Below the pieces are notes generated by a model. That model worked only from the letters and a program-made list of their open reading frames with translations, did no database searches and was not told the origin of the DNA. Below, piece after piece: positions 35,238 through 47,610 of a DNA stretch of 64,000 bases (position 1 is its first letter; each line of letters opens with the position of its first letter). The DNA comes from Cryptomeria japonica. Taxonomy: Eukaryota > Streptophyta > Pinopsida > Cupressales > Cupressaceae. A program made the translations under genes and the position numbers. The stretch lies in the NCBI RefSeq assembly GCF_030272615.1, contig NC_081408.1, positions 336,380,793-336,444,792 of the forward strand. Direction: 5' to 3'.

Positions 35238-36417
35238 TTTTGGACCTTCCCTTGCTTTTCGCTAAATATCTAGGCCTACACATGAAAACCAAAGGCTTCT
35301 TTTTTTCTTGAGTTTATCACTCCCTAAATTGCATTTCCTTCAACAACTATGTGTTCGCAAGAGACACTGTGTAGGTCATTCGGTGTTGTCATTGATGGCA
35401 ACTATGGTCAAAGATCCTATCCAGAATTCATGATTTTTCTATACAGGAAGTCAGAATGCAATATTTTGATCGACATTTCATTTTGGTTAAATATTTTGTG
35501 TTGCAAAGCTAGAAGAAGATAGTCAGATGTCTGAAGTACCTTATTCCAAAGTCTTAGCCTCCGGTGATGATTGTCGTGTAAGTCAAAAGATTCGATGTAC
35601 AGGTTTTGGGGTTGAACAGTGTAATATGGTTGACTTGTACAGTTGATCATTGTGTGGAATTGATGGTAATTTTGGTGATTGTTTTTGTGATCAAGGATGT
35701 TTAGCTGATATTTGGGAAGCATGTGGACAATTCTTTTTGGTCCACATATGCATTGGAGTTCGGATCGAGTCAACTATGCATACTCATTTCATTATTTGTA
35801 TAATGTTCTTGAAGCCAACATGTAGAAGACCTAATTTAATGTTGCAAAAATATATAAAACCAATGGATATGATCATTTTATATATCCATAGAGGTATGTG
35901 GAAAGTGGTTTTGATCGAATATGCACAGTTCCACGTTCACAAGTGAAGGATTGCTCTGGTCTAATGTAGAAGAGTGGAACATAGCAGTATAAGGTGAAGT
36001 GTGTACAATATGTATAATGAACTTAACCGAAACTATAATTTGGCATTGGTAGATGCTATTCATTAGTTCATTTCACTCTTATGATCTTTGTAATTGTTTG
36101 TAAGGCAGTGAGCCTTCTCAAGGGTTGTAGCCCTTCTTGCTTTGTAATTGAGTAGTGAGCTCTAGGAAGTGTGCCCAAATGCATGCACATGCATTCCCTT
36201 GTAATAATTTTAACTAAGTATAATTATCTTATGGGTCTCATCCCCACCGTCGTTTTTCCACATATAAATCTTGGTGTTATGGTGTTGTTGTTGATTTCTT
36301 TTTGTTTTTTACATCTCTCTTTTGTTCATTTGCATTAAGTTCTTGAAAGAACAAGTTAATAATGTCAAAAATTACATAACACTGACTTACCCCCTCTCAG
36401 TGACCTTGATTCCAACA
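35238..36417 (+). repeat. Putative solo copia LTR (unit A)
   Basis: The right part carries the copia R-U5 signature: TAATTATCTTATGGGTCTCA, then CCCCACCGTCGTTTTTCCAC, then ATAAATCTTGGTG. It ends GATTCCAACA. A TATA-like ATATATAAAACC lies at about 35848. The left boundary is guessed from TGTTGGACC in the unit B copy (TTTTGGACC here). No clean target-site duplication or adjoining gag is seen, so the limits are uncertain. Confidence 0.4.
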
Positions 36418-38630
36418 CTATGGTCCCCACCTTCATCAAAAATTATTGCTTTCATTCTTATTATCTTTCATAAATCCTTCCTTCTCACATAGACTTCTTA
36501 TCATTTGTCTTTTTTAAGTCTTTTAATCTTCTTTGTTATCCCTTACATGGCATATCCTTTCTTCTTCAATACATGAAAAGATATTATAGGTTCCATGGAA
36601 GAATGGAAACCATGAGATAGAGTATCCTTTTTTTTTCATAAGTAGTAGAATCCACAACAACTTAAATAGTGATATTATTATCAAGTGTAATATGAGGAAA
36701 TAGGGTATTCACAGCTTATTCATGTAAACTAGGAACTAGACCTATTTCCACAAGGGAATTACATCAAGGAGAGATAGGATCAATAGATTCAAGATCTCAA
36801 TTATGTAAAAAGGGGTAAATGATGGTTGGATTCCACCTCTTTTTGTTTGAGTTGAATTGGATACTGAAAAAGATGTATTAAAGTGAAGATCTAGGGATAA
36901 AGATGAAAAAGTGACATAAATGAACATAAACAAGCAATTGTAGGTCTGATACGAAGTTGTGAACATAGATTTGACATGAGAAAGATGAACAAAACTTGTG
37001 ACTAAATTTGAGCCTAAAAAATTAGGATAATGGAACTCTAGATGGCCTTGTCCTTAGAATGTCAAATGTAGATGAAGTTAACCTGTTTGAAACCAGAATA
37101 TTGCTTAGAATCTACCCTATAACTTTTGTTACAAATTTTTCAGATAGAGGTGTGCGAGGCAACCATATCTTCCATTTTTCATGCTTACAAAATCTAGATA
37201 TGATCATCTCTATTCATTCTGCCTAATCCCAGATTTACAGCTTCTAAACCTATAACCTGCACTGGTAAAAGAGAGAAAGATGTTCAGAATAGGAATTTGC
37301 CTAGGTCAAACCCCAAGTTCAGAATTAACCCTTGAAATGAATCAAAATATATAAGTAAATGCTACATACATTATACCTCATATTTGTTGTAGATGATTGA
37401 AGGTTGATGATATAATGCTCTTTGAATTTGATCACAAGTGTTGATACAATAACATGACATGACAAGACATGAATGACCTAATCATAAACACATGCTTGCA
37501 TGATGATTGATGTAATTTGATGCTTTGTGATGTATACATATTGAATAATTATTGAAGAATATGCTGGGATGAAATGTTGCCTTGATGCTCAAAGCTTGAT
37601 GATTGGAATGCTTGATAAAAAATGCTTATGATATGTTGTGTTGATAAAATGAATTAGAGGAATGCTCTTACATAGGGTTCTCAAGGTGTTTCCCTGATTA
37701 GGCCAACCTCCAATGGTCAAACTAAGGCATCATGATTCAAAACCAATGGAAAGGAAACATGCATAGGGATATTAGAATTTGGGCTCAGTTTGGGAGGAGA
37801 AAGGCTTCCCAGGAACCATTGTCCTAGGACAAGGATACCCCAGGCACCTTTGTCCACTCAAAACAAGGTGAATAGAGTAGAGATAGGGTGCCATATCCCA
37901 AGATAGAGTTTTATACCACCATGTGAATAGATGACACCAATTTTGAGGTAAAAGACAAAAAATAGGCTTGGGTGAGAGATAAAATGGGTCACACTAAGAT
38001 AGGGGCACAAATAGTGGTATTAATTGTACATGGTTATGGTTTATAATGTTACATTTATCCCCCACTTTAGCAAGAGTATGATTATACATGCATACTCATC
38101 ATAGATTATGACAGAGAAAGACAGAGAGGTGGGGCAAGACTATAAGGAAAAAAGACAATGATAAATTTGAGGGAACAAGCCTGCAAACTTAGGATCTTAA
38201 CTCACATAATCACATACAAGGACACACAAAATAATACAAAAATAAAAGGAAAAAAAGGAAAATGGAAAAACAAAGACAAAAGACACACAAAAGGGGGTTC
38301 ATACTAAAAACAGGGTCTCTGAGTCAACTAGTTGAAGGGACCTTGATAATCAAAATGTCTCAACTACAAATATCCTTATCGGAATGTTATTGCAAGAGCA
38401 CCACAAACAAGGTGTACAAGATTTGTTGCAACCCTTGTTATAAACAAGGGTTAAAAGTGGACTCAGATTCAACCCTAGTTCAGGAGGCTCTTCTAAGCTC
38501 AAGATTACAAGAAAACAAAAGCAAACAACTTCCAAATTCATCCTTTCCAGAAGGAGGATAGTGTCCATTGCAAATCAACCTACAAAATCAAAAAATCCAA
38601 GTCATGAAAGCACTTCTCAATTGAAGTCCA
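36418..38630. other. Non-coding segment with a minus-strand polypurine tract (unit A)
   Basis: No recognisable gene is present. On the minus strand AAAGTGGGGGATAAA (38054-38068) followed by TGTAACATT looks like a polypurine tract abutting an LTR start, suggesting an LTR fragment extending left from 38053. Repetitive GATGATTGA-type words fill 37400-37650. The segment is repeated at 50656-52850. Confidence 0.35.
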
Positions 38631-38860
38631 CACATACAACAAACAAGAAAAATAATTATGTTGCATGACAACCCGTCAGTCTAGGGATAAAACTCTTTTC
38701 CACTTCAGACACCCAAGCGACATCAACAACCTTGGCAGATAAAACCCCTACAACAGTTATCAACAAACCTTTCACATCAGTAGACATCCCTATAACATAC
38801 AGTGACAAAGTTCTACCAAGTGATTCCAAGATGGATTCACATTAATATGAATGGGTTTTT

Positions 38861-40374
38861 TTGGCCTCACATGAATCTGAAGAGGATTCTCTTGATGCTC
38901 TTGTAGACAAAGGCATTGAAGAAGGGGCATGGATCAAAACCTTTTGGGATTCGGATACTGAAGATACTTCAAGAACAAATAGGTCACCTCCCAAACCTGA
39001 TTACAAAGAGGATAGTACTGACGATCACCTTGATTCCTCTATCCTATCCATTATTGATGCATCATATGAACTCTACCTTATTGATGAGTTAATGCCAATA
39101 ATCCACCCTGAACTCATTGATTGGGACCAACTCGATCCTCTATACCTTAACACCTTCCAAAATGATGACATGATCATAGACTTTATTGAATTACGTGATA
39201 ACATACCAAGAAGGGATCAAAAAGATGGGTATGCTATTGAACTTAACAATGGTACTTACTTTGGAGAGAATGCCAACCCTTTAAGTCACAAAAATATTAC
39301 AATCAAAACAAGATCCTCTAGTGAAAACCACACTGTGGCACTTTTGGATCCCAAAAAATTAAAAATAAAGGATGCATCCAAGGGTGAAAACCTCTCCGAG
39401 GCACCTGAAGATGGAAGGCTTGACATTCTCCCCTTTAGAACTAATCAAGAGAGACCGTCTATTCTCCTAGAAGACACAAAGGAAGTCAATCTAAGGGCAC
39501 CATAAAATCCACACGTAATACATCTAGCAAAATCATTAACTCCAACCGAAGATCCTAATTTTATAGAGTTCTTTCAAAAGCGATAAATCAATTTTGCATG
39601 GTCCTATGCAGATATGCCAGGACTAGATCCAAAGCTAATAATGCATCATTTGACAGTAGAAGAAGGAGCCAAACTAGTAAAACAAAAGCTCAGAAAGATG
39701 CATCCTTAGATCGCATTGTTAGTAAAAACATAACTCAAAAAGCTATTAGATGTGGGTTTCATAAGACCCATTGATTATGTAGAATGGATCTCCAACATTG
39801 TACCAGTGGCAAAACCAACTAGGATCATTTGTATCTATATGGATTTTAGAGATCAAAACAAAGCATGTCCTAAGGATGACGTCCCTCTTCCAAACATTGA
39901 TATGATCATAGATCTCACATCGGTACATGCAATACTATCACTCATGGATGGATTTTCATGATACAACTAGGTCAAGATCGCCCCAGAGGATCAACACAAA
40001 ACAACTTTTACATGTCTATGGGGTACATACTGTTGGAATGTAATGACATTCAATCTCAAGAATGCAGGTGCCACATATCAACGGGAAATGACTACTATCT
40101 TCCATGACATGATGCATACACTAATGGAAAACTATGTGGATGATTTATTATCTAAATCATTGATAAGAGAGGGTCACCTCATTGTGCTAGACACAATCTT
40201 CACCAGAATGGAACAATACAATGTCCACCTCAATCCAAAGAAGTGTGCCTTTGGAGTGACCTCTGGGAAGCTCCTAGGATACATTGTCTCAAATAAAGGA
40301 ATTGAGGTTGATCCCACAAAGGTAAAAGAAATCATAGAGATGCCACCTCCTAAGAACATCAGTCAATTAGGGAC
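38861..40374 (+). pseudogene. gypsy linker and reverse transcriptase, broken (unit A)
   Basis: The linker begins in FLASHESEEDSLDALVDKGI and is acidic. RT follows with LKKLLDVGFIRPIDYVEWIS, VAKPTRIICIYMDFRDQNKA (first catalytic Asp in the M-D-F-R-D-x-N motif), FTCLWGTYCWNVMTFNLKNA and YVDDLLSKS, which holds the catalytic Asp pair in the form used by Tat elements. The last part is IEVDPTKVKEIIEMPPPKNI. Stops occur at about 39503, 39583, 39708, 39731, 39959 and 39968. The product would copy element RNA into DNA. Confidence 0.85.
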
Positions 40375-42224
40375 ATTACATAGAGTATGTGGACCAAAAA
40401 TAAATCAAAGGGCAGATCATTGCAGATTAGTTGATCGAAGCACCACTCATAGGAGACCATCCTCTTATCTGAAATTTTCTAGATGAGGGGATCTTCACAG
40501 TCGTATAAGCACAATAATGGAAGTTATATTTTTATGGGTCCTATACTAGACATGGTTCAGGCATTGGCATTCTCTTTATCACACCTCAAGGTGATAGCAT
40601 TCCCAAATCATATAGGCTCACATTCACATGCACAAATAACATAACAAATTATGAAGCCTTGATCATAGGACTAAGAATGGTCGTACAATGGAACTTAAAG
40701 GAGCTACAGGTCTATGGCAATTCACAACTAGTAATTCAAACTATGGATGATAAGCTCATGCCTTACAAAAAAATGGTTGATAATTTCAAGGAATTATTTA
40801 TAGCTATCACTTTCAATTAGATTCCTTGAGATCAGAACCCAGTTGTAGATTCAATGGATACAATAGCCTCTCTCCTCGATCTTCCATAGAACTCAACACA
40901 CTATGAGTTCTTAGTTGAACGGCTTTGGATCCCTGCATATGATATCCCAAAATCTGATATGGTATGTCAACTCATCGGTCCTGATTCCTCATAGTATGAT
41001 GAGTTTTACGCTTACTTACGTTATCAAATCCTTCCACCAAACCAATCAAACAATCAACGAAAACCCTTCATACGCCAATAACCGATACACTATCATTGTC
41101 AAAACCTTATACGGATGAAGTCTCGATGGTACTCTCCTTTGATGTTTAGAGAAAGGTGAGGTGACCACAAATTTAGAAGAAGTACATGAAGGTATATGTG
41201 GGGCTCATTCAAGTGGTCCTTCATTGGCTAAAAAGATCATGAGGGTAGGATATTATTGGGCCTCCCTAGAAAAAGACTCCTACTACTTTGTCAGGAAATG
41301 AAAGAAGTGCCAAGTACACAGAGATTTGATACATGCACCAACACAAGAACTGCAACCCATTGCAACAACATGGCCCTTTTGTCAGTGGGGACTTGACCTT
41401 GTGGGTAAAATTCATCCAATGGTCACAACTTCATCATTACCACCACAGACTACTTCAACAAGTGGTTCGAAGTCATTCCACTCACCCAAGTAACTAGCAA
41501 GCAGATCGCTTCATTTATCTTAAACTACATTATCTTCTGGTATGGTGTACCGATGTCCATCATCACAAATAATGGGCTTCCTTTCAAAAATCAATATGTC
41601 TGCAAACTCTGTGAGAAGTTTCATATCCAACACCATTTCTCCATCCCATATTACCCACAAGGAAATGGTAAAGCATAAGCCTCAAACAAGAATATCCTAC
41701 AAATCTTAAAGAAGACAGTCAATGATGTCGGTCGCGATTGGCACATTCATCTGAATCCTACACTATGGGCATGTCAAACTAGCATTCGAACCCCTAAAGG
41801 CACAACCCCATACTCACTTGTATATGGAGCAGAGGCCATCTTGCCTATTGAAGTTGAATTACCATCCTTGCAAAATCTGATTACTGATGAAGAGTACCGA
41901 GTCTCCTGTCTTCGGGACTTGGAAATGCTTGATGAAAAGTGACAAGCTGCCTACAATCACCTAAAAGCATATCAACAACGCATGAGAAAAACCTACATTA
42001 ATAAGGTTAAACCTCACACGTTTGAGGTAGGAGATCTTGTTCTCAAAGAAAATCCTCGCAATCAACCAAACAAAGAACACCAGGGAAAATTTGAATCCAA
42101 TTGGCTAGGTCCATATGTCATCACTACAGTCTTCGGGTCTGGGGCATATTAGTTAGAAACTTTAGAAGGAGAACTACTAGTAGATCCAATCATTAGAATG
42201 CATCTCAAAAAGTTCCATACATAA
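40375..42224 (+). pseudogene. gypsy second RNase H remnant and integrase, broken (unit A)
   Basis: Downstream of the deletion the frames read the archaeal-type RNase H region (YEALIIGLRMVVQWNLKELQ, VYGNSQLVIQTMDDKLMPYK). Integrase pieces follow, including GRDWHIHLNPTLWACQT-like codons in shifted frames. The integrase C-terminal region includes GDLVLKENPRNQPN and NWLGPYVITTVFGSGAY and ends at 42224 (MHLKKFHT). The first RNase H domain present in unit B is almost wholly deleted. Confidence 0.75.
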
Positions 42225-42254
42225 GCTATGGGTAAGTGCACAAAGATGGTGGTC

Positions 42255-42271
42255 AAAAAAGGGGGTATAAG
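42255..42271 (+). promoter_or_regulatory. Polypurine tract of the gypsy element (unit A)
   Basis: AAAAAAGGGGGTATAAG lies just after the integrase end and before TGGACAC. It is the expected plus-strand primer site next to the 3' LTR. Confidence 0.65.
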
Positions 42272-43350
42272 TGGACACTTTTTTTCTGAAATCAGGTGAA
42301 CTTGAACTTGGAGGCAAAATTTGAAAGTCATCCACTCAAAATATGAAGATAATAAAACAACAAATATTGTAGTACTTTGAATCTAGTTTCCAAACTACTA
42401 AACTTTTTCAAAATTGGATAAAATTAAGGGGGTCAAATCCTTCACGCACGAAAAACAGACCCTGATTTTTTCAAAAAAACATAACATAGTGTCTGACGTG
42501 CGCATCAAAAAAGTCATATTTAGATTTAATATTTTAACAAATCCTTTGGCATAAAGATATTTAAGAGTAAGCACTAGAAGATGTATATTTTTTTGTAATT
42601 TTTTGTTAAGTATTTTATTTTTTATGATTTTTCTGATAGAGAACATCCTGAAAAATTAGGTACCTATTTGTGCGTGAAGCATAAGTTGCACTAAAAAAAT
42701 TGAAAATGCAAATTTATTTTTTTTAAATTGTAAAGAATCAAGTTCACTACAATAATATATAATTTTTTAAAAATTTCGATAATTATATCAAAAGTTATTA
42801 AAAAAATGGTGCACGTATGTCTATGAGAACTATGGAGACACTCGTAAAAGAAATTCAATAATAATATGTTATTGTTGTTCAAATTTTTAAAAAAATATAT
42901 GGTTAGAAAACTCAAAAGATGGGTGAAAATATGGTGGAAATTTTAGAAATACCCACTTGATGATGTGTAAACCTGATGATGACAAAGTCGAGAAACCAAG
43001 CTGATAAAATAAAACATGCCAAAAAGGAGGAAAATGGAGGGAAATCAAACTTCCAAACCATAGCTTTGTCATCCGAGCCTATTTCCAAGCCTAAACAGAC
43101 AAAAGTGCGTACGGGGTACCTATGGTATAAAAAGTGCGTACGCAGTACTTATGGTGTAAGAAGCGCATACGCACTATTTTTACTATAAAAAGCGCGTACG
43201 CGCTATTTTTACTATAAAAAGCGCGTACGGGCTATTTTTACTATAAAAAGCGCGTACGGGCTATTTTTACTATAAAAAGCGTGTACGCACTATTTGCACT
43301 ATAAAAAGAGCATACGCGCTATTTTTACTATAAATAGCGTGTACAGGCTA
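42272..43350 (+). repeat. 3' LTR region of the gypsy element (unit A)
   Basis: The LTR is inferred to begin TGGACACTTTTTTTCTG after the polypurine tract. It is AT-rich and non-coding and includes the 29-bp array at its right. Its right end is not defined because no 5' LTR is available for comparison; it could extend into the TA-rich DNA beyond. Confidence 0.5.
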
Positions 43351-43352
43351 AG
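43105..43352 (+). repeat. 29-bp tandem array with TATA box and CGTACG core (unit A)
   Basis: Eight full units of exactly 29 bases start at 43105, 43134, 43163, 43192, 43221, 43250, 43279 and 43308, with a partial ninth at 43337. A typical unit is GCGCGTACGCGC followed by TATTTTTACTATAAAAA. The CGTACG palindrome and the TATAAAAA stretch recur in nearly every unit. The first two units are variant (GGTACC and GTAC again in the body). Confidence 0.95.
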
Positions 43353-43379
43353 TTTGTTTAAATTTTAGGAGTGTGTATA

Positions 43380-43545
43380 ATATTCTATTGTATATATATA
43401 ATATGTGTATATACGTATTATATATAATTTATATATAATATAAAAAATAAAATATATATAATATTTATATATATATATATATGTATATAATATTATATAA
43501 TATATTAAATATATATACACACATATGTGTGTATCTATGTGTATT
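43380..43545. repeat. TA-rich low-complexity tract (unit A)
   Basis: Runs of TATATA interrupted by AATA, ending with ACACACATATGTGTGT, an inverted repeat. Confidence 0.85.
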
Positions 43546-43581
43546 GTCTCCCTCTCCCCCCTCTCAAGCATGTACAAGGTG

Positions 43582-43617
<36 letters not shown>

Positions 43618-43690
43618 CTCTCTCTCTTCCCTCTCTCTTCCTCTCCCTCTCTCCCTCCTTCCATCCCCTCTCTCTTCCTCTCCCTCCAAT
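43582..43690. repeat. CT microsatellite (unit A)
   Basis: (CT)n is perfect to about 43614, then imperfect CT/CCT repeats follow. The unit B counterpart is a longer perfect tract. Confidence 0.95.
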
Positions 43691-43850
43691 ATATCTTCTT
43701 TTTGTTTACATATATATAAGGTGATAAGAAGATTGACAAGGTGGTCGGTTTTCTTTTTTTTTTTTTAAAGAAGATAGGATATAAAGTAGAAGGTTTGAAG
43801 AAAATGAATGTATTGGTTTCTTTGGATCATGTGGATGTATTGGTTGGATA

Positions 43851-44169
43851 ATATTTATGGGTCGTATGGTGTACTAAGGGGTCATATGATGTATTATGAC
43901 CCCTTAGGTGTCGTTATGGGTCATATGGTGTTCTATGATCCCTTAGGACACCATATGACACCTTAGGACTCCATATGGTATCGTTATGGGTCATATGGTG
44001 TCCTAAATGGTCATATGGTGTCCTAAATGGTCATATGGTATTCTATGACCCCTTAAGATACCATATGATCCCCTACATGTCATTAGAGGTCATATGGTGT
44101 CCTATGACCCCTTAGGACACCATATGAACCCTTAACACACCATAAGACCAATAACAACACCATATGGTT
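43851..44169. repeat. ~20-bp minisatellite with alternating orientation (unit A, truncated)
   Basis: Repeated words GGTCATATGGTGTCCTAA and the reverse complement TTAGGACACCATATGACC alternate along the tract. It ends abruptly at the start of the DUF4220 copy 3 sequence, which marks the duplication junction. The unit B tract is about six times longer. Confidence 0.9.
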
Positions 44170-44173
44170 TCTA

Positions 44174-45796
44174 ATTTTGGGAGAGAGAGAATCCAGACAA
44201 GCACAGCGGATGGTGACATACGTTTTGATTTCAGTAGCGTTTGTGGTTGAGGTCTTTCAGATATGGCGAGTCATAGTGTCCGACTGGACCAGGGTCCATT
44301 TAATTTGTGCTTATGTGGCATATAGGCGCCTAGAAAGCCGGAGCGGATTTTGCTATGTTCTTCAGTGGTGCAGATTTCAGGTGATAAAAATTACCATGGT
44401 TGTGATAAGCAAGTTTCAGGAATTTAGTAGTGGAGGAAATAGATACTTGAGCGAGGTTGTTGGAGGAGATAGATACTGGAGCAACCAAATTCCGCAACAC
44501 TGCCTGATAGAGACTTGGCTTAATTCGTCTCCTATAATGTGTAAGATGGCTGGACTTTTTCCCAAGCCAGAGAGATCTATTGTAAGCTGGTACACCAAAA
44601 TATGGCATGTCAACAACGTGCCTGTCGAAGATGATCTCAAAGACTTCATTTTTAAAATCCTCAAAAAGGCATGTTCTGAGGAGAATAGTACTGAACAATG
44701 CAAACAGAAATTTTACAACTTTGAGAAGGATCTGTTTCAAGGAAAAACTGAAATCCAGGAGGTATTGAAGTCGCATGTCAATCTGGAGGAGGTCATTCTG
44801 ATATGGCATATAGCTACCACTTTATGTGACAGCAAGAGAGGAGAGACTAAGAAAGAATTGCCCCAGAAGAACGAGACAGAGGAAAAATTGGCTCAACAGA
44901 GAGAGCTGACTGAGAAGAATGTTAAGTGGACTATAACACTGTCGAGGTACTGCGCATATCTGCTAATGTCACGCCCCCATCTTTTGCCTCTCCACCCCAA
45001 GATGGCAAGGATTGTATACATGCAACTTGTGAACCAACTTCTGGACAAACTTACCTTGGGCAGTATTACTCACAAAAATCCTGAACAACATCTGTTAGGC
45101 AGCAAAAAGAATGATGATCTGTTAGGCTCCGGGGCAAAACTAGCTCACCAGCTACTGAAGAAACAAGAAGGTGATATGTGGAAGTTATTGGCGGAGTATT
45201 GGGGTAAGTTGGTAATATACATGGCGTTGTACAATAAGGCAATATATCATGCAGATTGCGTGGCTGCAGGAGGAGAATTTCTGAGTCAAGTGTGGGTTTT
45301 ATTAGCTCATATGGGATGTGGAGAACAGTCTGACTCTGCTGTAACCAAGAAGGTAGAGATGGCGTCGAATAAGGAATTATCAGTGGGCGAGAGGAGTACT
45401 GAACAAGATCCAGCTGAAATGAAGAGGACTTTGACTGCTCTTGGAAAAGAACTAGAAACAGCGAAGAAGGGTTTGAGTGATCGTGAAAACGATTTGAAAA
45501 ATCGTAAAAAGGAATTAGATACAGTGAAGAAGGATTTCAATGATCGTGAAAATGCTTTCACTGCAATGGAGAAGGTGTTAGCTTTAATGAAGAAGGATTC
45601 GAGTGATCGTGAAAAGGAATTATCTGCAACGAAGGGGGGTTTAAGTAACCCTGAACAAGAATTAGCTGCAGCGAAGAAAATTTCTAGTGATCTTGAGGAG
45701 GAACTTGCCGCAACGAAGAAGATCTTGCGTGATCGTGAAGAAGATTTTGCTGCAATGAAGAAGAATTTGCTCCTTCGTAAAGGAAATTTTGAATGA
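44174..45796 (+). pseudogene. DUF4220-DUF594 paralog lacking its 5' half (copy 3)
   Basis: The frame is open from the duplication junction; the first in-frame ATG is 44210 (MVTYVLISVAFVVEVFQIWR). The DUF4220 signature and first helices are missing, so the product would be about 528 residues with one helix, the linker, DUF594 and the coiled-coil tail. It is nearly identical to copy 2 but has an extra heptad (NDLKNRK) in the tail and several extra residues near CYVLQWCRFQ. Upstream DNA is minisatellite, not a gene promoter, so expression is unlikely although the frame is unbroken. Confidence 0.8.
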
Positions 45797-46939
45797 TCGT
45801 GAAAAACAATTAGTGAAGACAAAGTTGAATCTGAAACGACCTGCTTTTTATAAGAAGAGACCTTTGTTCATTCTCTTATCATCTCATCTGTAGTACTTTT
45901 AACTTCTTTTTTAATGTTGATGTTAAACTGCTCAACATGAGTATGTTAAGAACGTTTAAAATACTACATAATGGTAAATGTTATGCATGTCTTACACAAT
46001 ATAAATATGGAAAATTATTTTATGCTGTATGTTTTAACACAAATCATTATAATATGACATGTATAGGGGAGAGGAGTCACTAGTGGAGTGGGGACATGAA
46101 CTGAGGATATCTGTGAAGGGTTCTAAGACTCACAGTGGAGCTGTCAAGTAGTAAAAATATGTTATAAATATTATCAGGTGCTATAATCAAATGTATCACA
46201 CATGTACACATCCAAAGTCTTTTATAATAGGTGTATATTTGTCCAAAATATAATCTAGCAAGTACAATTTGACAATTCAGAGCATATTCAATAGACAACT
46301 ATTAGAACCCATATTGCATCAATGGTGGTAAGAAAATGACCACAACATGTAACTTTGCATCCACACATAAGACAAACTTGACTTAAAATGTTAGCCTTAA
46401 CCGCTCAATATTTTACCATCCCATCACAAGGACCAATCAGATCCATTGCCAGTCAGTGAGTTCTGGATTCACAGTATACTTATCAGACAAAATCCACCAC
46501 ATTATGTCCCATTGACCACAATCAAGCGCCCAACTACTAGTCACTTAACACACAAAAGCCACCACATTGTGTCCTTGCAAATGATCCAATGTCCCAAGAG
46601 TATCCCATTTAATTTCTATTATTTGATGAGCACATAACATGTGTAAACACACAAGAGAGGTCATGAACACTGATATTTATCAACCATTATCAAGCACATC
46701 CCTTCAACTTATATCAAGCATACACATGCAAGGGAATCATTGCAAACTCGACAAGTACATGCTATTGAAATATTAAAGATTCCAAAAAGAAATTATATTA
46801 ATCATGGGAAAACCTATTTTGATAAGTAAAGGTAAGAATTAATTGGTTTGATCTCTTCAATCTAAATGCACACATATCATTTTTTTAATCTAATGTAGGA
46901 TCACAAATCTAAGTTGATACCTCTTTTGTTGAGAGCTCA

Positions 46940-47610
46940 TTTGACTAATATCACATGGGTCTTGATCACTAGAGCTATATTTATAATTAATTTTAATATA
47001 TGTTTTTTTTTTTACTAACACACATGGGTCTTGATCACTGGAGCTATATCTATAATAAATTTTAATATATTTTTTTTTTGAACCAACACAATAACATACT
47101 TACTAGCTAATTTATAATCATTTTTAATATAAAATTTTGACTAAACCAACACAACATACTAACTATTTATTTAAAACCATATTCACTAGAATAATATATA
47201 TAATCATTTTAAATATTATTTTTTCCTAAACCAACATAAAATACTAACTATTTAACTGAAACCATGTTCATAGAATTATATTTATTATCATTCTTAATAT
47301 ATATTTTTTTCCTAAACCAACACAACATACTAACTATTTATGTGAAATCGTCTAAAATTATATTATAACCATTTTTAAATTTTTTTTTTCTCTAAACCGA
47401 CACAACATCTAAAATTATATTTATAATCAATTTTAATATATTTTTTTCCCTAAACCAACACAACATACTAACAATTTACCTAAACCATATTCACTAAAAT
47501 TATACTTATAATCATTTTTAATATATATTTTTACTAAACTAACACAACATACTAACTATTTACCTAAAAACATATTACTGAAATTATATTTATAATATTT
47601 TTAAATATTA
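46940..47610. repeat. Diverged AT-rich tandem repeat (unit B)
   Basis: Same array as 32690-33360, with small indels in the T runs and one unit slightly longer near 47570. Confidence 0.75.

Larger units (their letters stand above)
38640..42224 (+). mobile_element. Ty3/gypsy Tat-type retrotransposon, pol remnant (unit A)
   Basis: Pol frames in order: protease-RT linker, reverse transcriptase, remains of an additional RNase H, and integrase with C-terminal domain. Gag and a 5' LTR were not found upstream, and the unit B copy lacks them at the same place, so the element was incomplete before the segmental duplication. Stops, frameshifts and a deletion of about 488 bp at 40378/40379 inactivate it. 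Confidence 0.85.
29912..44169 (+). repeat. Segmental duplication, unit A
   Basis: From ATTTTGGGAGAGA inside copy 2 to the minisatellite at 43851-44169, the sequence is repeated in the same order and orientation at 44170-60417, nearly identical by eye over long stretches with scattered substitutions and indels. Shared order: DUF4220 3' part, 3' flank, AT-rich tandem repeat, copia-like LTR, gypsy element, 29-bp array, TA/CT microsatellites, minisatellite. The largest differences are a deletion of about 488 bp in the gypsy element of A and a much shorter minisatellite. Confidence 0.92.

Noticed and set aside
35417-36063. Frames inside the putative copia LTR (and at 49571-50300)
   Set aside because: They overlap TATA and R-U5 signatures and are not kept equally in both duplication copies.
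43105-43352. CRISPR-like array
   Set aside because: The 29-bp units are directly adjacent without spacers and lie in a plant retroelement.
43365-43768. Overlapping frames on both strands around the CT microsatellite (also 58035-58494)
   Set aside because: Low-complexity translation of TA and CT repeats.
44177-44209. Start of copy 3 at 44177
   Set aside because: The codon is TTG inside truncated coding sequence; the first in-frame ATG is 44210.
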